Positions 12,785 to 25,400 of a DNA stretch of 64,000 bases are shown here, piece by piece. The stretch is from Hofstenia miamia. Its lineage: Eukaryota; Xenacoelomorpha; Acoela; Hofsteniidae. A program made the position numbers and the translations under genes. Below the pieces are notes generated by a model that did not search any database, had not been told where the DNA came from, and was given only the letters and a program-made list of their open reading frames with translations. Position 1 is the first letter of the stretch. Every line of letters starts with the position of its first letter. The DNA lies in the NCBI GenBank assembly GCA_900660155.1, contig CABFPE010000007.1, forward strand, positions 1,226,357-1,290,356. The letters are read 5' to 3'.

Positions 12785-13717
12785 CCATAAACTGGGGTAA
12801 TATTGAACACTTTACACATATTCCTGTTTATATATTTCAGAAATCAAGATAAAACTGCAAAACTTTGCTCTTTTTTAATGGGGTCACCTAATAGGATGTA
12901 ACCTATCCATAATAATATAAAATTTGTAAAGAGCACAAAAATATGGGCGTTCAAAGTTACCCGTGAATTGGGGCAACTTTGAACATTATTTATAATTAGA
13001 TCTTCTTGGTACCACTTTGCCAACAATCTATCCCAAGTTCAAAACTCAACAAATAAATAGCATTTCCAATTCAAATTTAAGCATTTTAATGACCAATGGA
13101 ACAAGTTATGTCAGGGTAACATTGAACACCCCCTTCAAATGTGACGAGACTAATTATCAAATACAACAAATATAATGTTTTCAACATCAGACACTTATTA
13201 ACAATAACTATCAACTCATATTGAGAGGATCCAAATTTTGACAATTGTACTAGGTAATTACTTGATTGCTAAAAAATTGGCTGTCACGGCCTAACTTTGA
13301 ACATGTTCAAAGTTACCCCGAAACAAAACCAGGATACGATTTGCATATGAATAGGGTCCAATACATTAGTTGTTAAGCTTGTGACAACAAGTTTATGTGT
13401 AAGCCATAGATGATTAAAGTTTTGAATGTTTTCAATAATAATTTATCCAAAAAATAAGTGTACTTACTGTAAAAAGATAAAAGTATACACAATGACGAAA
13501 ATATGGCTTTCTCTGTTCACCATCAAAATTGATATGTACAGACCGCAGCAAATGTTACAGGACCGAACTTCAACATGTGTTAATTCTGATATAATTAAAA
13601 ATTCAAAGAATGTAAGAAAATTGAGAATATATTTCTTAAATATCAAAGTATGTGGCAATAAAACATTTTCTAATTATTCAATGTTACCCCGTAGTCCAAT
13701 GCTACCCCAGTTTACGG
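12785..13717. mobile_element. Non-autonomous TIR element with TA target sites
   Basis: Left end CCATAAACTGGGGTA (12785) and right end TACCCCAGTTTACGG (to 13717) are inverted repeats with one mismatch, and both are flanked by TA. The interior repeats the subterminal word GGGTAACATTGAACA and variants many times in both orientations (near 12796, 12950, 12969, 13115, 13295, 13310 and 13681), including a palindrome around 13291-13319. I see no transposase. Repeated words near the ends are typical of transposase-binding sites. TA duplication fits Tc1/mariner-like or several other superfamilies, so I leave the superfamily open. Confidence 0.7.
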
Positions 13718-14016
13718 TATGTTAATGCCTATTGTATAGATAAACTAAATTTAACTTATAAACAATACTGAAAAAGTAAAACTCCAGGAAATCAAACCGA
13801 ACGGTTTATAATCTACAATTTTGCTACACCATCCACTTTCTTAATTCGGCAACAGGTTAATAAGTTGCTTGCGTATTCGCTGTTGCAGGATTAAAATAGG
13901 ATTTCAAAGGACATACAAATTAATCTGTTGACATTACATGTGCTTATATTCTTTAAACATGATTGAAAATCGCAAAAATTTACTAAAATAACTTTCTACA
14001 TATGCAAATAGCGATA

Positions 14017-14131
14017 TCATTGCCGGGGTTTCAGAATTTCTAAAATTTCAGCGATGCCACTTTCCAACGACTGTAGTTTGTGATCAAATTTTTCTTTTAT
14101 CTGATAGACAGTTGCTTGAGTTTCGGCCAAT
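14017..14131 (-). CDS. TRPM: TRPM exon 20 (coiled coil and stop)
   Basis: After tatttag, phase 2 in. It encodes about 37 residues with heptad-spaced hydrophobics (VYQIKEKFDHKLQSLE, IAEILEIL) and a TGA at 14017-14019. In TRPM proteins this coiled coil holds the tetramer together. Confidence 0.8.
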
Positions 14132-17100
14132 CTAAATATTATTAAAAATACTTATTTTAACACAAATATTTGTAAAATAGTTTTTTATGTCTTTATTGAT
14201 AGTCAATTAGTGCTTAGTGAAAAAAACTATCATAAATATTTTTGCATTGCATTTTATTAGAAAATTCCGGAAATTCAAGATATTGTAACAAAATTATTTA
14301 ACAATTCAAAACTGCAAATTTATAAATATAATGCGAAATTTAGTCTCATTTTTTGATTATTCAAATGGTATTTTTCGGTTTTACCATTATTTTACAAGTA
14401 CAATTACAGGTTAAATCTTGCACAGAATATCTCTTAAAATTTCTGAGGCGACTGCAATTGTCTTGATTTACTTTTTGTCGCCTTACTTCAGCATCAGAGT
14501 GATGCTAACTCTAATTTTTGGATCTCTCTTTCATAACCAGCATTGCATCTCCGTTAGAATTATCTTTAATAGTACAAACTCTTTAGTACAGTTTAGAAGT
14601 CAAATCCAGCCAGACTTGTCAACGAATCGAATGTTAAATTTACACCGACGCTCCAAATAGAATCTTTCAATGAGGCTATAGTAAGCGGACAGAGTATTAA
14701 TATTTCTATTGCCGTGATTGAACTTAATGGCACCAATCTTTTAGTCATTAGCAATATTTGAAATTAACTTGCAGTTAATTCAGTTTTGCAAACCAGTTAA
14801 TATTCACAGCTTTTGGAAATATTGGAAGAATTGCAGAAGTATATGGAAGTTTACAAAACTGATTATACTTCCAAAAGCTCAACAAAATAAACTTCAAATT
14901 CAAAATGGAATATTCTGCTAAAATTTTTTACACAAATGTTAATATTAGTTTCGGATGTAATATGATCACATTTTGTTTTGAACTTACTTATTTGCTTTGA
15001 TGTGTCATTATTTTTTTCCAATATTTCCAGAATATGTGTATGTTCGCTAATAGAGCTCGTATTCTTTTAGAATTAATGGTTTCTACTAGATTTGAACTTT
15101 ATCAATATAAGTTTACTGATGGTGGGCTTCGGATTTCAGTTTCATCTCTTGAATGAAATTCATTTGATGATTCTTCGAGTTGCAAAACTGTTTCTTTGCA
15201 TTTATAAGAGCTTGTTCAGTGCAAAATACCGAAATTGTTCATTCTTTAAGGAAAAGTTATTAGTCTATAATTGATAAAATTGAGGTGACTTTTATTACAA
15301 ATAAAAAAATATTATAGGAAGTAATGAAACAGATACAAAGTGGAGATATTAAAATTGAATTCCAACCAGTTTTTTCTATATATATCTCTTGGAATTTCAT
15401 TTCAACAGAAATCACTTCCGAATGAAAACAGAGTTCACATATTTGAAAAGTACAAAATTGCTACATTACTGACAACCCAAATCCATTTTAGACCACAAAA
15501 ATCTCACTTTTGGCCTGTTTACCCAAATTTATCACTGGGCTGTAGTAGAGTCATTAAGACGTTAGGAACCTGATTTTGGACTTGAAAATTCTAATCAAGA
15601 ATTGAAAATTTCCTACCATTAAAATATGATGAGTTATATTACTGCTTATGTGTAAAAAATGAGACTTATAGAGCAATTAGCGTTGCTTAGTTTTGCTTAA
15701 CTAATATGTGGTTACTTTGCCTACTTATATCACAATGGTCGCAACTTGAATATTTAAAATTTGATTTTACATCAGCCATTCATACTGCCTTTTCTATTAT
15801 TGAAGGACCTATAATATTGTTTATTTAATGACACTTTCCTTCATTCCCTATATTAGAATGCCATATAGAATAAAAAAAGTACTTTGATGTGAGGTAGTTG
15901 ATCTTTGCATCAGTGTTCGCGCTCTTCTCTTTATCTTTGTCAATCAAATAGCAATCAGAACAATGCGCTTGGAACAGCATTATCTCATTAATGAACATCG
16001 TTGGCTGCCCTAAATTATAACTAACATTCTTGAGGCGTAAACCTTAAAAAGGTACAAAAAGCTTATTGCTCTAGTTGTGATTTGCAGTTCCTTATAGAAT
16101 TTACTATGCCAAAATATTACAATTTCAAACATTCATTAATTAGAATTAATCAAAGAAATGTATTATGATAAAGTTTAAAAAATTATTCAAATAATACGAA
16201 AAATTGCGTCTGTATCAAAGCAAAAAATAAAAATAATTACAACTCAGCGTCAACGTCCCTGGCACGACCCGCGAGAAACTTTCTTTAAGATCGCGTACCT
16301 CAGTTTGATAACCACTGCTCTATTAGGATTGCGATTTAGTAAACCTATTATTTTAGTTATAAATGGCAACTCTCAAATATTTGAAATTATCAAATTTCTA
16401 AATTTCGTCGACCATAAAAGCGCTCATTCTACCTTTAATACAATTAGCACACATTTGATAATGTCAATTTATTAGTGTGAAGTTTCTTACTTCAATTATT
16501 GCAATGTGTAGACATATTAGCAGAATAATTTTTAAAATAAAATGCATTTAACAACGATGTTGTTTCATTAAAACTTGCATGCTGCCCAATTTTTATTTAA
16601 CCCATAGTTTTCCAGACTACGTTTTCTATAATTTGCAACATTTAAAAGTGTTCCACATAGTTGTTTTCAAATATACTGAGCGCTTCATTGTCAAAAAATT
16701 TTTCATTACAATTTATATAAATCAATAATCTTTTATAGCACGAAACAATGATATTTGAATGTCACCACTTCCAATTGATGCCATAACGCTTTCAATCTTG
16801 TATACAACTTTTAGTTTGAAAAACTTGTTGACTATAAATATTTACTAATTACACTGTGTGACAAAAATTTTTTTTCTTAGTTGCGTACTTTTTTCAGTCT
16901 TACTTGTAAATTGTATGTAGCTAAAAACGAATTTAAGATCATTTTCGCGGTAGAAATTTTACTTTGGGAAATATCATGAAATCAAATTTATTCCATAAAT
17001 ATATGATTGAATTTAGAAATCGGAAATTGTATTATCATGGAGGTATCAAAGACGCTTAAATTGCTTTTGTACTGAAAGACAATCATCTAATTGTATTTTG

Positions 17101-20100
17101 ATTTTAATGTCAGCGGACCTTTTTTATTCATTAAGAAGCCATGAGGCCAAGACAGTCTAAATTGCATGCTTTTCAAATGCGTTTTAGTGAGATATTATCA
17201 AGGATCTTAGCTTTTCAGTAAACCTTTCTTTAGTCATCAAAAAACTAATAAATAGATTGTTTACAATTATCTAAGCTAACAAAGACAATATGAGGACGAA
17301 TTATACTCCTAATGCGTTTATTTCTGCAGATTTCAACATGTTTTAGACACACTCATAAAAAGTCTCTTGAGTAATTATGTTATTTTCCGTTTGTTCATTG
17401 CTAAACGCACAAAATTTTCAGAAAAAACATTCAATTGATATTTCAGAAATTTCAGTTTAGTGGACATTGCTGGCATTATCCTATCGCTTCAATATAGCAA
17501 CGAAATGTCCATAAATGCAACAGAAAGAATTCACACAGGTCTTTCATTTATAAGAAGCCATGATATTTGCAGAGATAATATGAATAATGTTATTACGAAG
17601 TATGTAACGAGCAGGGTTGGCAAAAAAGTGTAGTTTTTTTACAAAAAAAAACGTTTTAAACGTTTAAAACAATGTTTTTAACTTTTAGACAGACCCAGCT
17701 CAGAGCAGGAAAAGTTTGCTAAAAACGCATAGTAGCTGTGGGTCGTTAAAGAACTTCCGCAAAATAATATAGTATGAGAATAATGATTATGAATGCTCTA
17801 TGTGTTTTAATAAACCCTGTTTACTTTTCAAAGAATTTGAATTATATTTATGTATTTTGAGATTTTTTGTTTAATGTGTTTGAAAAATATTTTTTGAAGA
17901 TTTTTACCTTCTGTTGATACGATAGATCGATTTATTTTAGAAGTATCGATTTTAAAAATTTTTCGAAACAACACTGAAATTTCCATAATAATTGGGGGCA
18001 AAAGTGGCTTATTGAATTCTTCAACGGCTTCTAGTAAATTAGACCAATATAGAAGATCAGCCTTATCACGAATATCCTCATAAATATTGCTAAAAACATA
18101 AATCAATATTAGTTTTTTTATAAATTCTTACTTGAAAACTGCTATTAAGAGATTGAGCAATACAATGTTCCCTGCCACTGTGTATCCAATCAAAAACATG
18201 ATCCCTATTTCAGGCAAGTATGGACAATCAGGTCCTGTACACGTAGATGCTAAATTTTTGAAATCACTATCATTATATTAACTTGTCTAATTACATTCAT
18301 TTACCACTTTTTCAGCGTCGCTCAAGTGGAGCTCTCCATATGTCTGCCAATAAGGGTAGTATATAACGTTTAATATAGAATACGGTCTTGGTTCTTCTTG
18401 TGGATAAAGAATGGCATACTGTCCGATTCCAAAGCTTAACATGAAAACAATCCAAACCACAGTGAATTCCAGCACTGCAGGGATCTAAAAGAAGTTGAAA
18501 TACAAGTCTTATTCAATGCGTTGAATGGGGACATTTATAGCTTTTCATTGTGGATAACGTTGTTCACTAGAAAGCAATGCATTCGTGGCAGAGTTGCTGC
18601 ACATTATAGCTGACATATGCGAATAAAATATATGCAAATAATCAACTTTAAGTAAATGTTTATTATTTATAGTACAATGACACTTCACCTTCAATGTCTT
18701 ATTTTATTTCGTCTTCAATTTCGCTAAAAAAATTCCTTAATGAGACTTTTACTTGGACCAAAGGAGATGTTAGTTAGTATTTTTAGGAGTGTTGATTGTC
18801 TTTAAAAAGATCAGTACAAAACACTCGTAACCATGTGCATTTCAAAGTGAGAGTTTTTATATGTCACATTAATTTTCTTATAAATCATACAAAAGGTTTG
18901 TCACAATTGAAATTCTATCGTATCTTAAAGAAAGTAATCAATTGCATTGGATTGTTTTGCTTCATTCATATTTTTCTTGGAAGTTGATATCAAATATGTT
19001 CATATTTGGGCTTTTTGCTGGGTGTGAAAAATCAAATCAAAATGGATTACTGAAAAAGACAGCTTGAGATGTTGATTTCAATTGAGACTTTACTTCCTTG
19101 TCAATGTGTAGATGTACTCCATAGCACTGAAATTAACTTCTTTAAAAAGAATGCAAATATCTTGAAAAGGGAACTCGAAATTACATTGATTTTTGTATTG
19201 GCGTAAGGTATAGAGTTGATGTCATTTAATTCATGCCAAGCAAACAATACGGCTTCACACACATTTCAAGGACAGCTATCTCTTCCGTTTTTTGACTTAT
19301 TATCATTTGTAATACCACGTTCAAGAAAGCTGTTTCAGCAGAAAATGAAGTCAATGAAATACAATTGATCGTCAATATCGTCAATATTATAAAGTGATAC
19401 AACCACTAAATTTATAATAAATTTACGTTTCATTAATAACATGACAATAATATGATATTACATGCAGTTATTTTTTACAATATTTTTAAAACAGAACATG
19501 TATGGATAAGGTTAATCAAATGCTTACTGTACTAAATACTACTGATATGTAGGATCCCAATCGTCGATTTATTGTAAAAATGAACAGGATTCTCATGTAC
19601 GCTGCAAAGCAATCAAAAATGTACAGCAGACGAGCTAAATCTCTAAGACTAGTCCACCTAAGTCCAAACCCTCCCCAGAATAACATGATTATCATGAAAT
19701 CCAATCTGTTCCAACCATCGTCAGACCAGATTAAGGCGTTTCTCAAAATCCCATGAGAACCAGACACCATTTCACGGCCTTCTGCAATTGTGTAGAATAC
19801 CATATATCCCACAAGGAGAATTTCGGCAACATTCGGGTATTTCGGTAAAACCGCGATAATGTTGTATGTGAGCAAACCAACAAAGATAAGAAAGAATATC
19901 TAAAAGCTTTTGCTTTACCCTGAGACCACGCCTATTAACATACTAATGTGTTGTATTTGATTTCTAGTGTATGATTTGCATTCTTCGTAGAGTGTAAAAA
20001 ACTCTCTTGGGTTTTGAGCTTATGATGTACAACAGTATATCTTCCCCTAATATAAGCTATAGCCCACTAACCGTATAGTTTGTTGGCTGAATATAAAAGA

Positions 20101-22420
20101 AAATTATAGTAGTGGCTAAATTCTACCCATGTATTGCAAATTTTGATTGGCTGGCCTTGTAAATCAGAGTCGAAGTAAATCATGTACACTGTTAGAAGCG
20201 GAAAAATTTCNTGGAAGAACAACCTATAAGAAGTGTGGAAAGCAGAATGAAGGGATTCTACGATGCACCCATTACAAAATTCTGGATTTCTTCTGTAAGT
20301 ATTGATAATTATTTTTTAGATTGATGTCGAGTGATGTTGTCGTATGTCTTAATACGATTTTCAGTATGATTATAATTAACATGTGCAAAAGGCAATATAA
20401 ACAAATGGTAGGTTTGAGAATACGAAACAATTGCTTGAATTGTTTCTTAGTAGAATACGCTTATAATTTAGAAATTTTTTATCTGGCAATTTCTATAAAA
20501 TGTGAAATGTTCTTACACATAATTCTAAGAGAATTTATTTTGGAAATAAGTTTTGAGAGAGGCGTGATTATGATATCTCAAATTATAATATATATATACA
20601 TGTATATACATGTATATATATATTATAATTTGAGATATCATAATCACGCCTCTCTCAAAACTTATTTCCAAAATAAATTCTCTTAGAATTATGTGTAAGA
20701 ACATTTCACATTTTATAGAAATTGCCAGATAAAAAATTTCTAAATTATAAGCGTATTCTACTAAGAAACAATTCAAGCAATTGTTTCGTATTCTCAAACC
20801 TACCATTTGTTTATATTGCCTTTTGCACATGTTAATTATAATCATACTGAAAATCGTATTAAGACATACGACAACATCACTCGACATCAATCTAAAAAAT
20901 AATTATCAATACTTACAGAAGAAATCCAGAATTTTGTAATGGGTGCATCGTAGAATCCCTTCATTCTGCTTTCCACACTTCTTATAGGTTGTTCTTCCAT
21001 TCTTTTTCGAAGTTCTGATGTTAACGAGATATTTTGATGAATTTTCGGTGATGTACTTCCCAGTGTCTAGAGAATTGTATGAGAACATTGGTTAGTCACT
21101 CAGTTTTTTTTTCATATAGATCTAATTTATGTACGGGCAAAGATATAATTGATTCTTTGTTATTAGCTAAGAAAACAGCATTAAAAAGTGGTAGTCGAAA
21201 ACAGAGGAATTTTTACAGAGACAAATTTCTAAACGTGTCAAACTAAATCGAAGGAAGAAAATTGAAGCAATGAGCAAAGAAAATATTTATGATGCAATAA
21301 ATAACAAGTTGAAGCCAAAAAGTTAGGCTGAATGAAACAACTGGGAACTTACTAAATACCTACTTCACTAGGTTTAATGAAGAAAAAGTAAGCGATGAGG
21401 AATTGAAAATACATATGGTCAAAGAAGATTCTCCAACTGTCAGTATGAAGAAAATAAGGGAACTTTTAAAAAACATTATGTATTATAAATCTAAAGGTTT
21501 ATCAGATATTCCCACAGGGTATATAAAAATTTTAATGAAACTCTGTCAGTAATATATGCAAAGATCTTCAATAAGTGTTTTGAGAGAAGAATTTATCCGG
21601 AAAAGTGGAAGAAAGCTTTGATGACAGCAGTGTCGAAAACCACAAATGAGATTGAAATAATTCCAGAAAATTTACAATTATTTCGTCCTATTACAGTAAC
21701 GCCTGTTATTGCAAGAGTTATGTATAAATGTGTCGTAGACGTATACATACAAAAAATGAAAGAGATCTTGGATCCATATCAGTTTGCGTATAAAGAGACT
21801 AGTGGGACATTAGATATATTGTTATATACAATGCAATTATATACAAATGTCTAAACTTAGAGGATACTTAAATTTTCGTATGTTGTTCTTCTATTATTCT
21901 AGTGCATTTAACCCAATTTTACCAAACAAAATGACAAATAATATAGACAAAACATCATCTTGGTTATCAAACCAATGAAATATTTAATGAGAGTTTGAAT
22001 GCTGATAGAAGCATTGTGATATTTCCAAGTACTCTGATGACATGAGAGTAATCAGAAAAATAAGACATGAAACTGCTGATGGAGACTTTGAAAAATATAA
22101 AAGAACATTAGAGAAGACCATTCAAGCTTCAGAATAAAGTAATCTAAAAATGAATATTGCTAAGACTAAAGAACTAATTATTGCACACCCAAATATAAGA
22201 AAAGAGTGCCTGAAAAACATAATTAAGGAGAAAATTTGTTTTGAAATAGAATCAGTAAAGGCATTCAAATATCTCGGCATTTATATTGATAGTTCACTTT
22301 GCTGGAGTTCTCATGTTGATTATGTTAAAAAAGTAGCGAATTTCAGAATTCGAAAACTTAATTATTTTATAAATTATCTAGACGAAAATGCTAAAATGTT
22401 TGTATTTCAAACATATTTTG

Positions 22421-22456
<36 letters not shown>

Positions 22457-25400
22457 CAGCTGAAGTTTATGTTCCAGGACTGTTAGAAATTGAAAAGAAA
22501 AAATTGAGGAAGCCAATTAAATTATATTCGAAAATAACGAACATAAAGAAAGCTGTACTGATTAAAGAAGTGAATAGTGCATTCAGTAAAAAATGTATAC
22601 GAACTGTAACAAAGATCAAAGAAAATAAACAACATGTGCTTCATAACGTTATTCCTATATCAACAACAAAGACACGATGCAAAATAACATTGCCAAAGGT
22701 TAACTCAGTGCAAATTCAGAAATCGTTGCATAAACTGCACGTAGTTATATCTTGTACCGAACTTGCCCGCAGTTTCTATAAAAATTTGTCACATTCCTTT
22801 TTACAAACAACTGTGTTGTTTTGTACAGGAATTAATCGGACATACATACATACATACAAACATACATACGGCTAGCCTAAGATATATGTAAAGAGTCGTT
22901 TTTTAATTTGAGCTGAGCGATGTCTTATCCAATTCATGTAAGTGTAAGGAGTAATGACACATCATTTTTCTACATGAGTTTTTTTAATTGTCAATTAGAA
23001 TATCTAAAAATAGAACTCGACGGAGCTCATTAAAGAAATTTTTAAAAGCTATTTTGATGTTGAATATTAATTTTTGTTCTTTCTTATGATTTACAAGAGC
23101 TGGAAACGAGTCGGATTTAGCTAAATCTGTAAACAATTGCCTCGTTGAAATGAAAACTTATGCTAAGGATGAGGCTTTTTTATAAATAATAGTTATACAT
23201 GTAATAGTTAGTGATATATGTAACAGTGTGTTGAAATTTCAGTATCGTTTTCATTCACTTTTAATTAGTTTACATTAAGGCTCGTAATTCCGAATTAATA
23301 AATCATGTTCATATTAAGCCATGATTTTAGTGGGCTTGAAATAAATTGGCTTTCATCATATTGATTAAAAATTATCCCAATTTAAATCATGCTGACCGGT
23401 GTAATATACGTAGAAATCATTTAAATACATTGTTTTCAAAATTTATTAAAAATTATGGTCCGCATTTCAGGCTCACACTTCATTTATTTTTGAGCCAACC
23501 AACAGCCCAAAGAATATTTTTTCGGCACGTTCCAAGCGGTCAAAGTGCGCCGAATCAGCCCGTGCGGGCAGGCCAGCTTGTTTCTAACCTCGGTCCTGAT
23601 TAAGTTAGTCTACACATCAGTTTTTTAAAAAATTCATAGGTTAGGTAGGATTAATCTATTTTCTTTTACAATTCCTGACACTACTGCTAATATGCTATGC
23701 TATGCACATGTTTGTATATACTTTATTGTTAAATTTTTACAAATTAAACATATATATATATAAATATGTAATCTTGAGGCAAATATATTTCAGTTGCCCC
23801 AGTTGTAGTACATGCACTTACAATTGCGTCAGATCCTCTTGTTTTGCCAACCAATTCAAATTCTTCTTCTACTTTATCAGGCATATTTAAGAGATAGTAT
23901 GCTCCGTCTTTATGTGGAACTGCATGATAATCAAACAGAAATAGATTGAGAAACGGACATAAAATTGAAATGACAACCTAAATGGAAAATTATATGGAAC
24001 CATTTCGCATTATATATAACTATAATGAAAGTGTAATGATTTGACTGGACCATACAAAGCCTATTAGGAAATTTTGACACACATATGGGTAAATTTGTCA
24101 TAAAAATTATTCGTGTGGTTGAAGTGTATTAAAATATGAAAAATTTTCAGTGGAAAATCCCATTTTTCGAAAAACATTCAAATTCTCCCACATCGTTGTT
24201 CAGATAAAAAATGGTCTGAAGTCTATGGCAGCAGCAACAGCTATACTACTTTGTGTTCTGTCAATAGATTACCCAAGTCTCGTCCAGACGCGTCGTACGC
24301 AAATTCAGAAGTCTTTGTGGCAGTAGATCTCTTCTCTACCAATATTACGTTAACTATTTCTGACAAATCTGTTGACACTAGTAGTGTTCAATTGAAAATT
24401 GAACTACTTTTGTTGAAATTAATTGATCAAAATTGAAACTGAAATATATTTTGTGTTAAAATTTCTAGCTATTCAGTAAATTTCATGTCTTTTTGGGGCA
24501 ATCAAAATTAAAATGTGCGCATTCCTTTGATGAAAAAACACAATATCAACGCACTTTTTATGGCTTGGATATATTGTTTCAAAAAAACTTTTAAGTCATT
24601 CTGACTTCCAAAATTAACTTTTTTTATAGATATTGTTGGTCTTGAAATTTTTTATGTGTATAGTGTATATTGCTTTCATACGAAACGCATTAGAACTTCC
24701 CTGATAAGATATCATTCTAATGTCAAATTTGATTTGATATTTCTGTGCTAACTTGCCCCATGTTGGGGCATGTTGGCACAGAGTATGGGGCGTGTTGACA
24801 CACAAAAGCCAACCATGGTTATTTCATTACACAATCTACATAATAAAATATAAAATGGTATTCAATATATCTAATATGTATATCACGATGAAAATATAAC
24901 CAAAACATTAATATTGAAAAAGTAATCATGAATACTATCATGCCAAAAAAATCAAAGAATAACAAAAGATGAACGTCATTAAAGAACGGTGTAACTAAGC
25001 ATATAACGCATTGAAATCTATAAATTCCAGAGAAACCACCTGATTTTCCTCTCAAAGTAGCAGGCAACCTTATCATAACGTTTGATTTTGGATGTGATGA
25101 TATATCTTCGCGATATCAAGGAAAATAAAGTCTGATTTGAACGTAACGAGCGAGCGTACGATAAGGTACACCATGAATTGGTGCAAAGTTTCTAAGATCA
25201 GACCATTTTTACAAGCTTGTCCTGCTGTCATTAACTGCTCATTTGAATAGTTGGCTCTATCGCTCTTTCGAATGTAATCTGAAATTAAAAAAATAATGTT
25301 AAAGATTTCAGAATTAAAAAAATGCAATCAGTGGCTTTAATGAACTGAAACTATATCTGAATATGGAAATGATGATTCGTTAATTTGAGGGTCAACAATA

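Noticed and set aside
17828-17907. TRPM ending with the TGA at 17828
   Set aside because: The donor at 17907 with exons 19 and 20 gives a conserved C-terminal segment and coiled coil in matching phases. The run-on peptide has no similarity.
18295-18304. Donor gtaaat at 18304 for TRPM exon 16
   Set aside because: It gives phase 0, but exon 17 needs phase 1. The donor at 18294 restores the frame.
20321-20890. Two identical 121-codon frames on opposite strands
   Set aside because: They are a geometric result of the palindrome centred at 20605/20606 and have no protein-like features.
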